A stretch of DNA of 64,000 bases from Paenibacillus phytorum (GCF_013141715.1 NZ_WHOA01000241.1:372001-436000); one strand, 5' to 3'. Positions 32,910-42,226 are shown, counted from the stretch's first letter. The notes: generated from the sequence alone by a model not told the origin. A program made the numbers and translations.

Positions 32910-34169
32910 TTGTCAGCCATAGAAGTTGGATTGAAGGTTATTTTGTTGTTTTTCGTTCTCGTTACGATTCATGAATGGGGTCATTTTTACTTTGCGAAAC
33001 GTGCAGGCATCTTAGTTCGAGAATTTGCAATCGGCTTTGGACCCAAAATTTTCTCATATAAAAAAGGGGAAACTCGCTATACTTTGCGTATTTTGCCAAT
33101 TGGTGGATTCGTTCGCATGGCAGGGGAAGATCCGGAAATTGTCCAAGTGAACCCTGGACAAACGGTTGCCGTTAAATTAAATAAACAAAATCAAGTGTCA
33201 TCTCTTTATCTTGATCAATTAGATCGACGGTCGAATGTTATCATTGGTGTTGTGGAACAAATTGATTTAGAAAGATCGCTTCGAGTATCACTTGATGTTG
33301 ACGGAGAAAGCGTTACTTATCCCATTGATCCACAAGCTATGATGGTGACCAAAGGGACAGAAACACAGATTGCTCCATATGATCGTCAGTTTGGCTCGAA
33401 AACGGTTGGCCAGCGAGCAATTGCTATTGTGATGGGGCCTGTGATGAACTTCATACTTGCGATTGTGTTGTTCTTTATCGTTGTAATTATGTCGGGCGTT
33501 TTTACGAACGTTAAGCTAGATTCTGTGCTTGCAGGTAAAGCAGGCGAGAAGTCGGGTCTCCATAAAGGGGATATCATCATATCGATTGATAATCAGCCGA
33601 TTGGTGATGACCGCGAGAAGCTTGTCACCTCGATTCAATCATCTGCTGGAAAGCCGATGACCTGGGTTGTGGATCGTTCTGGTAATCCAATTACACTACA
33701 GGTTACACCTGAAATGGAAGCAGGAGCTGGTAAGCTCGGCGTAGTCATTTCTGGGGATCGCAGAAGCGCAACCTTTAGTGAAGTGTTAACTGGCACATAC
33801 GAACAAGTCGTTGGAACAACGATTGGCATTGTGACTGGTTTACAGAAGCTAGTTATGCTGCAGTTTAAACTTGATGATCTTGGCGGACCTGTCCGGACAG
33901 CTCAAGTATCAGCTGAGTTTGCCAAAATGGGAATAACTTACTTGATCTCATGGGCAGCTACATTAAGCTTGTATCTAGGTATATTTAATCTCTTGCCTAT
34001 TCCAGCTTTAGATGGAAGCCGACTTCTATTTATGGGTCTAGAGGCATTACGCGGGAAGCCAATTGATCCGAATCGAGAAAGTATGGTTCATTTTGTTGGT
34101 TTTGCACTGCTAATGCTGCTCATGGTGGCAGTTACTTACAATGATATTTTAAGATTAATAAAGGGATAG
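32910..34169 (+). CDS. rseP: RseP/RasP-type site-2 zinc metalloprotease
   Basis: 419 residues from TTG 32910 with AAGGAGG at 32894-32900. The zinc motif HEWGH is at residues 21-25 within the first membrane helix, the conserved RILPIGGFVRMAGED is near 61-75, a PDZ domain lies at about 205-275, and the third motif NLLPIPALDGSRLLF (the LDG metal ligand) is near 355-369. RasP in B. subtilis cuts anti-sigma RsiW and FtsL remnants inside the membrane. An extra segment of about 60 residues at 80-140 precedes the second helix. The gene order dxr-rseP-proS-polC is conserved. Confidence 0.96.
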   Translation: MSAIEVGLKVILLFFVLVTIHEWGHFYFAKRAGILVREFAIGFGPKIFSYKKGETRYTLRILPIGGFVRMAGEDPEIVQVNPGQTVAVKLNKQNQVSSLYLDQLDRRSNVIIGVVEQIDLERSLRVSLDVDGESVTYPIDPQAMMVTKGTETQIAPYDRQFGSKTVGQRAIAIVMGPVMNFILAIVLFFIVVIMSGVFTNVKLDSVLAGKAGEKSGLHKGDIIISIDNQPIGDDREKLVTSIQSSAGKPMTWVVDRSGNPITLQVTPEMEAGAGKLGVVISGDRRSATFSEVLTGTYEQVVGTTIGIVTGLQKLVMLQFKLDDLGGPVRTAQVSAEFAKMGITYLISWAATLSLYLGIFNLLPIPALDGSRLLFMGLEALRGKPIDPNRESMVHFVGFALLMLLMVAVTYNDILRLIKG

Positions 34170-34191
34170 TCCTAATATTGTAGGAGGGTTT

Positions 34192-35640
34192 ATGTCAAAC
34201 GATAAACAGTTTGTTAAAGAGATTACACCACAGGGAGAGGATTTCTCCCGTTGGTACATAGATGTGATCAAGAAAGCTGATTTGATGAGCTATTCGCCAG
34301 TGCGCGGCTGTATCGTGTTTAAACCGGATGGCTATGAAATATGGGAAAACATTCAACGTGAGCTCGATAGTAAATTCAAAGAAACGGGTCACAGAAACGC
34401 TTATTTCCCTTTATTTATTCCAGAGAGTTTTTTCCAGAAGGAAAAAGAACACGTAGAAGGCTTTAATCCAGAGCTGCCTTGGGTCACTGAAGCAGGTGGA
34501 GAGAAGCTCGAAGAACGTCTAGCTATTCGTCCAACTTCGGAAACGATGATTGGTCACATGTATTCGGAATGGATCAACTCCTATCGCGATCTTCCCCTTT
34601 TGATTAATCAATGGGCTAACGTAGTTCGATGGGAGAAGCGCACATTGCCTTTCCTTCGGACTACGGAGTTCTTGTGGCAGGAAGGCCATACCGCTCATGA
34701 AGATGAGCAGGATGCTCGCCGTGAAACGATGCAGATGCTGGATGTATACCGTCAATTTGCGGAAGATTTCTTAGCAATCCCTGTTATTGTTGGGCAGAAG
34801 ACTCCTTCTGAGAAGTTCGCTGGTGCTATCGATACGTTCTCTATCGAGGCGATGATGAAAGATGGGAAAGCGGTGCAAGCTGGCACCTCACACTATCTGG
34901 GTACGAACTTTGCAGTCGCTTTCGATATCAAGTTCTTGGACCGTGAAAATCAGCATCAATTTGCTCATACGACATCATGGGGAGTTAGTACTCGACTCAT
35001 CGGTGCACTTATCATGGTTCATGGTGATGATCGTGGGTTGGTATTGCCGCCTAAAGTTGCCCCAACTCAAGTCATCATGATTCCGATCGGTCCGCCAAAA
35101 ACACGCGAACAAGTTATTGGCCGGGTAGACGAATTGTATGCAGAGCTTAAGAAAGCTGGCGTTCGAGTTAAAGTGGATGACCGAGCTGACCAAAGCCCGG
35201 GCTGGAAATTCAATGAATATGAAATGCGCGGTGTACCGATTCGTGTTGAATTAGGTCCTCGTGACATGGAAAATGGACAAGTTGTTCTCGTTTCTCGAGT
35301 AAGCGGGGAGAAGAAAACAGTTCAGCAAACAGATTTCGTTCAGGAAGTTCAAAATTTACTTGCTGAGATTCATCAGCAGATGTATGATAAAGCGAAGCAG
35401 TTCCGTGACGAGCATTACATAGCGGTGGATTCCATTGATGAGTTCAAAACATTCTTGGAGACCAAACGCGGGTTTGCTTTAGCTGGCTGGTGCGGCTCTA
35501 ACGCTTGTGAAGAGCAAGTGAAGCAAGAAACAGGTGCGACTAGCCGTAACATTCCATTCACACCTTCAGAAACGAAGTCAACTTGTCTGGTTTGCGGTGA
35601 TACTGCTAAACATACGGTCGTTTTTGGCCGAAGCTATTAA
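34192..35640 (+). CDS. proS: Prolyl-tRNA synthetase, archaeal/eukaryotic (type 3) form
   Basis: 482 residues, much shorter than the bacterial type (about 565), because the INS editing domain is missing. Class II motif 2 is WEKRTLPFLRTTEFLWQEGH (about 144-163), motif 3 is in STRLIGALIMVHGDDRGLVL. The anticodon-binding domain (about 290-400) is followed by a zinc-binding C-terminal domain with Cys near 434, 439, 465 and 468 and a terminal Tyr, all features of the archaeal/eukaryotic class. It occupies the locus where B. subtilis carries the bacterial-type proS. Charging of tRNA-Pro without cis editing is implied; a trans editing protein may exist elsewhere. Confidence 0.95.
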   Translation: MSNDKQFVKEITPQGEDFSRWYIDVIKKADLMSYSPVRGCIVFKPDGYEIWENIQRELDSKFKETGHRNAYFPLFIPESFFQKEKEHVEGFNPELPWVTEAGGEKLEERLAIRPTSETMIGHMYSEWINSYRDLPLLINQWANVVRWEKRTLPFLRTTEFLWQEGHTAHEDEQDARRETMQMLDVYRQFAEDFLAIPVIVGQKTPSEKFAGAIDTFSIEAMMKDGKAVQAGTSHYLGTNFAVAFDIKFLDRENQHQFAHTTSWGVSTRLIGALIMVHGDDRGLVLPPKVAPTQVIMIPIGPPKTREQVIGRVDELYAELKKAGVRVKVDDRADQSPGWKFNEYEMRGVPIRVELGPRDMENGQVVLVSRVSGEKKTVQQTDFVQEVQNLLAEIHQQMYDKAKQFRDEHYIAVDSIDEFKTFLETKRGFALAGWCGSNACEEQVKQETGATSRNIPFTPSETKSTCLVCGDTAKHTVVFGRSY

Positions 35641-35647
35641 TTACAAT

Positions 35648-35691
35648 CAAGGGCAAATGGAAGCAACAATTCCATTGCCCTTGGTATTTTT
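35648..35691 (+). terminator. Terminator after proS
   Basis: CAAGGGCAA-A-TGGAA (35648-35662) pairs with TTCCA-TTGCCCTTG (35670-35683), a 14-bp stem with one bulged A and a 7-nt loop, followed by TATTTTT. It lies just upstream of the polC SD (GGGGAGG, 35694-35700), so polC likely depends on read-through or a promoter I cannot identify. Confidence 0.85.
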
Positions 35692-35706
35692 ATGGGGAGG
35701 CTGTTC

Positions 35707-38700
35707 ATGAGTAATTTGGCTGATAAACGGAATCGCTTTGAGCTTTTGATGCAGCAAGCCGAGATTCCAGCCGATATCGTGCGGTCATTTTTTGCGGAAG
35801 GCTACATCGAGCAAGTAGAAATTAGTCGTAAAAATCGCGACTGGACCTTTTATTTGGTGAAAAATGAAATAGTGCCTCAGAATGTTTACCGTTCTTTTTG
35901 TAAAATGATTCAAGAGAAGTTCGCTCAGATTGCGAAGATTCGTTTTATTTGGAAATATGAGCAAGCTGATCCCGCTGCTTTGGTGGAGGAATACTGGAGC
36001 TTATTTATGGAGTGGCTGCAGCGTGAAGTAGCATCGATTAACGGTTGGATGTCGAAATCAAGGTTTGAGGTACAAGGTCATACACTAACGCTCATTATGC
36101 TTGATCAGATCGGACTTGAACTTGCTAAGAAGAAAAATGTAGATATGTTCATACGGAACTTTTTTCATAACTTTTTTCAAACAGAATTAACCGTAAAGTA
36201 TGCGATGAGTGATTCTACCGAGATCGAAGCTGAGTACGAGAAATTTGCGAAGCAGCGCGAGCAAGGTGAGAAGACCATTACCCAAGAGATCATGATGTCC
36301 ATCGACATGGAAGAAGAAGAATCCTCATTACCAGATACGGATCTCAAGCTTGTCATGGGTATTGATATCAAAGAGGTGCCGACGCCACTCAAGAACATTC
36401 AAGAAGAAGAGAAGAAACTGACGGTTCAGGGTACCGTATTTGGACTAGATGTCAAGGAATTGAGAAATGGAAACACGTTATTTACATTTAACCTGACCGA
36501 TTTTACAGATTCTTTGGCGATGAAAGTATTTGCGAAAACCAAAGATGATGTGAAAATTATGAGCCTTCTTGCAAATGGAACATGGATTAGAGCGAGGGGG
36601 AAGGTCGAGTACGATCGTTTCATGCAAATTCCTGAACTTGTCATGATTCCGAATGACCTGAACGAAGTTATGGCTCCCAGGGATCGAATGGACGATGCAG
36701 CTGAGAAGCGTGTTGAGTTTCATTTACACACGACAATGAGTACCATGGATGCTTTGACACCTATTGATCAATATGTGAAAATGGCTGCTAAATGGGGGCA
36801 TAAAGCCATCGCGGTTACTGATCATAGTAACATTCAATGTTTCCCTGATGCAGGTAAAGCAGCCAAAAAGCACGGAATTAAAGTGATTTATGGTGTGGAA
36901 GCAAACGTTGTGAATGACTCTGTTCCTATTGTGATGAATGGTAGAGATATGGATCTGAAGCAAGCAACATATGTGATATTCGACGTAGAGACAACGGGGC
37001 TTTCTGTTACCAATAACCGAATTATCGAGCTTGCAGGTGTTAAAATGCAGGACGGTAAAGAAATTGATCGGTTTGCAACGTTCATTAACCCCCACGAGAA
37101 AATTCCATATAACATTCAACAATTGACGAACATTAACGATGATATGGTAAAAGATGCGCCTGATATCGAGGATGAGCTACCTAAGTTTGTTGAGTTTGTT
37201 GGTGATTGTGTTCTCGTAGCCCATAATGCACGATTTGATATGGGTTTCCTTCAATCGAATTTGAAACGTATGGGATTGCCAGAGGTTACGAACTCCGTAC
37301 TGGATACCCTAGAGCTTGCTAGATTTTTATTCCCATCAATGAAGAACCATCGATTGAATACATTGTCGGATAAATTTAAAGTAGGCTTGGACAACCATCA
37401 CCGAGCGATTGATGACTCTATTGCCTTAGGTTTTGTTTTATATCATTTAATTAACGAGGCTAATGATCGACAAATAACGAATCTTGCTAAATTGAATGAT
37501 TATGTAGGAAAAGATTTGTCTAATCAGCGTCCTTTCCATTGTTGTGTTTACGCGCTAAATGCTGTTGGGAAGAAGAACTTATTCAAACTTATATCCTTAT
37601 CCCATACAACCTATTTGCAACGGTCTGCTACGATTCCCAAAAGTGTTCTAGTAGAGCATAGAGAAGGTCTTCTTATCACCTCCGGCTGTGAAAAAGGGGA
37701 ATTCTTTGAAGCCGTTCTGAATAAATCAATCGAAGAAGCCGAGCAAGTGGCTGAGTTCTATGACATTCTCGAGATTCAACCTGTGAGCTATAACATGCAT
37801 CTGGTAGAGAAGGGTCTCGTGGGGAGTGTCGAAGATTTAGAAAATGCTGTACGACGTGTTTGTGAAATTGGTTATAAGACCGGCAAACCGGTTATTGCTA
37901 CAGGGAATGCGCATTATCTGAATCCTCGTGAGAAAGTATGCAGAGATATTGCCATTAATGGAATTACCGGGTTTAGTCCACTTAAAGCCATGAAAAAACC
38001 TGATGCTCATTTCCGTACGACCAAAGAGATGCTTGAAGAATTCAAGTTTCTTGGTGAAGAGAAGGCGATTGAAGTTGTTATTCGCAGTACGAATGACCTA
38101 GCGGATCGCTTTGAAGTCATTGAGCTTTTCCCTGACAAGCTGTTTACACCCATCATTGAAGGTGCCGACGAAGAAATTCGTACCACCTGTTACGATACAG
38201 CGAAGAAAATTTATGGTGATGAACTTCCGGAAGTTATTGTGGCCCGTTTAGAAAAAGAACTGGTTCCAATTATTAAGTTTGGTTTCTCTGCCAACTATTT
38301 GATTTCCGAGCGTCTTGTGAAAAAGTCGAATGCAGACGGTTATCTCGTAGGTTCAAGGGGTTCCGTTGGTTCTTCCGTCGTTGCGATGATGTTAGGCATT
38401 TCCGAGGTTAATCCGCTGCCTCCTCATTATATATGTTTATCTTGTCAGCATAGTGAGTGGTTCCTGGACGGGAGCGTTCCGAGTGGATTCGATCTTCCGA
38501 ACAAAGTTTGCCCGAATTGCGGGGGTAATTTAAAAGGTGAAGGTCACGACATTCCGTTTGAGACGTTTCTTGGCTTTAAAGGGGACAAGGTTCCCGATAT
38601 CGATTTGAACTTCTCTGGCGTTTATCAACCGATTGCGCATAATTTTACGAAAGAAATTTTTGGTGAGAAGAATGTATTCCGTGCGGGTACCATCGGTACT

Positions 38701-40017
38701 GTCGCCGAGAAGACGGCATTCGGATTCGTCAAGAAGTATGAAGAAGAGCAAGGCCAGAAATGGCGCGGTGCTGAGATTAGCCGATTAGCTGCGGGTTGTA
38801 CAGGTGTGAAGAGAAGTACAGGTCAGCATCCCGGCGGTATTGTCGTAGTACCGGATTATATGGAAGTTGATGATATCACACCCGTACAATACCCAGCAGA
38901 TGATAAGAATTCGGAATGGAAAACGACCCATTTTGATTATCATGCCTTTGACGCCAATTTGCTGAAACTTGATATTCTCGGACACGACGACCCGACGATG
39001 ATGCGGATGCTGCAAGACTTAACAGGTATTGATCCAACGACAATTCCAATGAATGATGCGAAAGCGATGAGTATCTTCAACTCGACGGAAGCGATTGGGG
39101 TCAGACCGGATCAAATCCGATCTCCAGTAGCCACTTATGGTGTACCGGAAATGGGAACCAAGTTCGTTCGTCAGATGCTTCAGGAAACGCAGCCAAGCTC
39201 CTTTGCCGACTTATTGCAAATTTCCGGTTTGTCACATGGAACGGGTGTTTGGTTGGGTAACGCACAAGAGTTAATTAAAAAAGGGATATGTAACATTAAG
39301 ACTGTTATTGGCTGTCGTGATGATATCATGCTCTTCTTGATTTATAAGGCGGGAATGGATGCAGGTCTTGCTTTCAAAATTACCGAGAGTGTTCGTAAAG
39401 GTAAGGGGCTAACAGATGAATGGAAAGATGAGATGAAACGCTGTAATGTGCCAGCTTGGTATATTGAATCTTGTGAACGGATTGAATATATGTTTCCAAA
39501 AGCGCATGCTGCTGCTTATGTTATCTCTGCTGTTCGTACAGCTTACTTTAAGGTTTATCATCCGATAGCCTACTATGCGACCTATTTTAGTGTTCGTGCG
39601 GCTGACTTTGATCTGGAGCTTCTGTGCCAAGGATATGATGCCATTCTTAAAAAGTTGATTGAGATTGAAGAGAAAGGCTTCCAGGCGCTGCCGAAAGAAA
39701 AAGCGATGGTTTCCATTTTGGAGATGTCACTCGAAATGACGTCCCGTGGCTTCAGTTTCAAACCAATTGATATCTATCGTTCGGATGCGACGCGGTTTAT
39801 TATCGATGGTACGTCACTTATCCCGCCATTTGCGGCAATGTCAGGTATCGGAGATAACGCAGCCAAAAATATTGCCGCTGCCAAAGAGGAGGGCGACTTC
39901 CTCTCCATCGAAGATTTCCAGAATCGATCCAAAGCCTCAAAGACGGTCATAGAGATGCTCAGCTCGATGGGATGTTTCCGCGGACTGCCAGAATCGAATC
40001 AATTGTCCTTATTCTAA
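35707..40017 (+). CDS. polC: DNA polymerase III PolC, alpha subunit with 3'-5' exonuclease
   Basis: 1436 residues from ATG 35707, 6 nt after GGGGAGG; an ATG at 35692 precedes the SD. Domains: N-terminal region (1-230), OB fold (about 235-325), PHP domain beginning VEFHLHTTMSTMDALTP near 335 that is split by a DEDDh proofreading exonuclease (FDVETTGLSVTNNRIIELAG near 424, ending by about 590), zinc Cys pairs CLSC and CPNC near 909 and 935, and the catalytic PDIDLNFSG near 963. The C-terminal part holds fingers and duplex-binding regions. This is the replicative polymerase of low-GC Gram-positives. All motifs are intact. Confidence 0.98.
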   Translation: MSNLADKRNRFELLMQQAEIPADIVRSFFAEGYIEQVEISRKNRDWTFYLVKNEIVPQNVYRSFCKMIQEKFAQIAKIRFIWKYEQADPAALVEEYWSLFMEWLQREVASINGWMSKSRFEVQGHTLTLIMLDQIGLELAKKKNVDMFIRNFFHNFFQTELTVKYAMSDSTEIEAEYEKFAKQREQGEKTITQEIMMSIDMEEEESSLPDTDLKLVMGIDIKEVPTPLKNIQEEEKKLTVQGTVFGLDVKELRNGNTLFTFNLTDFTDSLAMKVFAKTKDDVKIMSLLANGTWIRARGKVEYDRFMQIPELVMIPNDLNEVMAPRDRMDDAAEKRVEFHLHTTMSTMDALTPIDQYVKMAAKWGHKAIAVTDHSNIQCFPDAGKAAKKHGIKVIYGVEANVVNDSVPIVMNGRDMDLKQATYVIFDVETTGLSVTNNRIIELAGVKMQDGKEIDRFATFINPHEKIPYNIQQLTNINDDMVKDAPDIEDELPKFVEFVGDCVLVAHNARFDMGFLQSNLKRMGLPEVTNSVLDTLELARFLFPSMKNHRLNTLSDKFKVGLDNHHRAIDDSIALGFVLYHLINEANDRQITNLAKLNDYVGKDLSNQRPFHCCVYALNAVGKKNLFKLISLSHTTYLQRSATIPKSVLVEHREGLLITSGCEKGEFFEAVLNKSIEEAEQVAEFYDILEIQPVSYNMHLVEKGLVGSVEDLENAVRRVCEIGYKTGKPVIATGNAHYLNPREKVCRDIAINGITGFSPLKAMKKPDAHFRTTKEMLEEFKFLGEEKAIEVVIRSTNDLADRFEVIELFPDKLFTPIIEGADEEIRTTCYDTAKKIYGDELPEVIVARLEKELVPIIKFGFSANYLISERLVKKSNADGYLVGSRGSVGSSVVAMMLGISEVNPLPPHYICLSCQHSEWFLDGSVPSGFDLPNKVCPNCGGNLKGEGHDIPFETFLGFKGDKVPDIDLNFSGVYQPIAHNFTKEIFGEKNVFRAGTIGTVAEKTAFGFVKKYEEEQGQKWRGAEISRLAAGCTGVKRSTGQHPGGIVVVPDYMEVDDITPVQYPADDKNSEWKTTHFDYHAFDANLLKLDILGHDDPTMMRMLQDLTGIDPTTIPMNDAKAMSIFNSTEAIGVRPDQIRSPVATYGVPEMGTKFVRQMLQETQPSSFADLLQISGLSHGTGVWLGNAQELIKKGICNIKTVIGCRDDIMLFLIYKAGMDAGLAFKITESVRKGKGLTDEWKDEMKRCNVPAWYIESCERIEYMFPKAHAAAYVISAVRTAYFKVYHPIAYYATYFSVRAADFDLELLCQGYDAILKKLIEIEEKGFQALPKEKAMVSILEMSLEMTSRGFSFKPIDIYRSDATRFIIDGTSLIPPFAAMSGIGDNAAKNIAAAKEEGDFLSIEDFQNRSKASKTVIEMLSSMGCFRGLPESNQLSLF

Positions 40018-40028
40018 TGCTTCTGAAG

Positions 40029-40092
40029 TCAGCTTTTCTAAAGAAAAACTCAAAAGGTAATGCTTCCGAAGTAAGTTTTCTAAAGAAAACTT
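40029..40092 (+). repeat. Tandem pair of palindromic elements downstream of polC
   Basis: Two copies of about 45-nt units start TGCTTCTGAAGTCAGC and TGCTTCCGAAGTAAG. Each ends in a hairpin: AGCTTTTC-TAAA-GAAAAACT (40031-40050, one internal mismatch) and AAGTTTTC-TAAA-GAAAACTT (40073-40092, perfect 8-bp stem). The second is followed by TTAGC, so it could act as a weak terminator for polC. The same core is present before rseP and a related hairpin is present before tepA. No coding potential is seen here. Confidence 0.65.
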
Positions 40093-40128
40093 TTAGCTGT
40101 CAAGTGAAAATGATTAACAAGTTTGCTA

Positions 40129-40158
40129 TTGTAATGCAAAGAATGGTTATGGTATAAT
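40129..40158 (+). promoter_or_regulatory. SigA-type promoter of the rimP-nusA-infB operon
   Basis: TTGTAA (40129-40134), an 18-bp spacer and TATAAT (40153-40158) preceded by TGG (extended -10). The predicted start near 40165 gives a leader of about 120 nt before rimP containing a strong hairpin. No other promoter-like sequence is as good in this 266-nt gap. Confidence 0.75.
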
Positions 40159-40193
40159 TTTTATTGGCAATAATGAGGATATCATCTTGTGAT

Positions 40194-40219
40194 TAAAGAG
40201 TGGGGAAACCCACTCTTTA
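40194..40219 (+). promoter_or_regulatory. Leader hairpin of the rimP-nusA operon (possible attenuator)
   Basis: TAAAGAGTGGG (40194-40204), GAAA tetraloop of the GNRA type, CCCACTCTTTA (40209-40219): a perfect 11-bp stem about 30 nt after the predicted transcription start. Only CATTTTG follows, so termination without help would be weak. A leader terminator responding to NusA has been described for B. subtilis as I recall; weak U tracts are a known feature of NusA-dependent sites, so feedback by NusA is a reasonable inference. Confidence 0.6.
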
Positions 40220-40283
40220 CATTTTGATATAGGACTTTTCGGAATACGATATGGGAAAGTCAATTTAGGAGGTACATTTATCT

Positions 40284-40748
40284 GTGGCTACACAAGCGCA
40301 AATCAAATCCGTCATTGAGGACATGCTGAAGGATTTCATTGAACAAAATGGATTTGAACTCGTGGATATTGAATATGTCAAAGAGGGCAGCAACTGGTTC
40401 CTTCGTGTCTATGCAGACAAGGAAGGCGGAATTGATATAGATGATTGCGGCCGCATCAGTGAATACTTAAGTGTTCAATTGGATGAAAAAGATCCCATCG
40501 CTGATGCCTATTTCTTGGAAGTATCTTCTCCAGGCGCGGAACGTCCGCTTAGGAAGACTCAAGATTATCACAAGGCTGTGAATAGTCATGTATTTGTTAC
40601 CACCTATGAACCGATAGACGGTTCCAAGGAATTTGAAGGTTTGCTGCTTTCCTTTGACGAGGAAGATCTCGTTATTGAAATTGGCAAAAAGAAAATAATT
40701 ATCCCGTTCGCTAAAGTAGCAAGTGCTCGTCTAGCTATCGTTTTTTAG
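40284..40748 (+). CDS. rimP: RimP, 30S ribosomal subunit maturation factor
   Basis: 154 residues from GTG 40284 with TTAGGAGGT upstream. The N-terminal alpha/beta domain contains FELVDIEYVKEGSNWFLRVY (about 25-44) and DIDDCGRISEYLS; the AYFLEVSSPGAERPL motif near 81-95 is the family signature; the C-terminal SH3-like domain follows. RimP helps assemble the 30S head and central pseudoknot. It leads the nusA-infB operon as in most bacteria. Confidence 0.96.
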   Translation: MATQAQIKSVIEDMLKDFIEQNGFELVDIEYVKEGSNWFLRVYADKEGGIDIDDCGRISEYLSVQLDEKDPIADAYFLEVSSPGAERPLRKTQDYHKAVNSHVFVTTYEPIDGSKEFEGLLLSFDEEDLVIEIGKKKIIIPFAKVASARLAIVF

Positions 40749-40784
40749 TGACCGTTACTTATTGAAAGGGGGGACTCAGTTCAA

Positions 40785-41882
40785 ATGAACACGGATTTTA
40801 TCGAAGCGCTGTCGGAAATTGAACGTGAGAAGGGTATCTCAAAGGAGTTACTTATCGATGCGATTGAAGCAGCGATGATTTCAAGTTATAAACGTAATTT
40901 CAACACCGCACAGAACGTGCGAGTTGATATCAATCGCCATACTGGCCTCATCAAGGTATATGCCCGTAAAACCGTAACTGAGGAAGTATTAGATCCAAGA
41001 TTGGAAATTTCACTTCACGCTTCTCGTGAAATTAATCCGAATTACCAATTGGAAGATATCGTTGAAATTGAAGTGACTCCTCGTGATTTCGGACGTATTG
41101 CTGCTCAAACTGCCAAACAAGTGGTGACTCAGCGTATTCGTGAAGCCGAGCGTGGCTTAATTTATAATGCTTTTATCGACAAGGAAGAAGATATCGTTAC
41201 AGGTATCCTTCAACGCCAAGATCAACGTAACATTTATGTGGACTTGGGTAAAGTTGAGGCTGTGCTGCCTTTGACTGAATTGATGCCTACTGATAAGTTC
41301 AAACAGGGCGATCGGATTAAAGCGTATATCACGAAAGTGGAAAATACGACGAAAGGGCCGCAAATCATTTTATCAAGAACACATCCAGGACTGTTGAAGC
41401 GTCTTTTTGAACTGGAAGTGCCTGAAATCTTTGATGGTGTGGTCGAGATTCGTTCGGTTGCGCGTGAAGCCGGTTTCCGATCCAAAATTGCTGTTCATTC
41501 TCGCAACGCTGAAGTTGATCCAGTAGGATCCTGTGTAGGACCTAAAGGATTACGTGTTCAAACGATTGTAAGCGAACTGCGCGGCGAAAAAATAGACATC
41601 GTTCGTTGGATGGAAAGCGTGGAAGAATACGTCGCCAATGCGCTTAGCCCTTCCAAAGTGCTTGAAGTGCAAATTCATGAAAATGAAAAAATGGCGCGTG
41701 TCATTGTACCTGACTATCAGCTTTCTTTGGCTATTGGAATCAAAGGGCAAAATGCTCGTCTTGCAGCCAAATTGACAGGTTGGAAAATAGACATCAAAAG
41801 TGAAACACAAGCCGAACAAGAATATGGCAGAGTGAAAACTTATTCAGAAGAAATGCATCAAGATTCTGTGAGTGTCGATTAA
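40785..41882 (+). CDS. nusA: NusA, transcription elongation/termination factor
   Basis: 365 residues, similar to the B. subtilis form and lacking the C-terminal acidic repeats of E. coli. N-terminal RNA-polymerase-binding domain (1-125), S1 domain (about 135-200, ILQRQDQRNIYVDLGKVEAV), and two KH domains (about 200-345) with VGPKGLRVQTIVSEL-type and AIGIKGQNARLAAKLTGWKI motifs. NusA enhances pausing and intrinsic termination. Its own leader hairpin may be its target. AAAGGGGGG precedes the ATG. Confidence 0.98.
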   Translation: MNTDFIEALSEIEREKGISKELLIDAIEAAMISSYKRNFNTAQNVRVDINRHTGLIKVYARKTVTEEVLDPRLEISLHASREINPNYQLEDIVEIEVTPRDFGRIAAQTAKQVVTQRIREAERGLIYNAFIDKEEDIVTGILQRQDQRNIYVDLGKVEAVLPLTELMPTDKFKQGDRIKAYITKVENTTKGPQIILSRTHPGLLKRLFELEVPEIFDGVVEIRSVAREAGFRSKIAVHSRNAEVDPVGSCVGPKGLRVQTIVSELRGEKIDIVRWMESVEEYVANALSPSKVLEVQIHENEKMARVIVPDYQLSLAIGIKGQNARLAAKLTGWKIDIKSETQAEQEYGRVKTYSEEMHQDSVSVD

Positions 41883-41911
41883 GTTTTTGTTTGGAGCAAG
41901 GGGTGATCGGA

Positions 41912-42226
41912 ATGAAGCAGAGAAAAATCCCTCTGAGAAAATGCGTGGCCTGCCAGGAAATGATGCCGAAGAGGGACTTGATCCGCATCGTCAAAACGCC
42001 TGAAGATGAAATTCTCATTGATCTTAAAGGGAAAAAGTCTGGGCGCGGTGCCTACCTGTGCGGTAAAGTTTCTTGTTTTAAATTGGCAAAGAAAAGTAAA
42101 GCCCTGGATAGAGCACTGAAGCATGCCGTCGGTGCCGATATTTATGACCAATTGGAGCAAGATTTCATTCGTGTTGAAGATGAGTTCCTCTCTTCTAAAG
42201 AGGAGGAGTCTGAGGATGAATCCTAA
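41912..42226 (+). CDS. ylxR: YlxR, small RNA-binding protein (RnpM)
   Basis: 104 residues from ATG 41912 with AAGGGGTGA upstream; the TTG at 41891 is an unsupported earlier start. The fold signature is PLRKCVACQEMMPKRDLIRI (about 7-26) and GKKSGRGAYLCGKVSCFKLA (about 44-63), the latter with the family GRGAYLC motif. YlxR-family members bind RNA, and in B. subtilis the protein has been reported to modulate RNase P and is called RnpM. The acidic C-terminal tail overlaps the ylxQ start by 11 nt. Confidence 0.95.
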   Translation: MKQRKIPLRKCVACQEMMPKRDLIRIVKTPEDEILIDLKGKKSGRGAYLCGKVSCFKLAKKSKALDRALKHAVGADIYDQLEQDFIRVEDEFLSSKEEESEDES

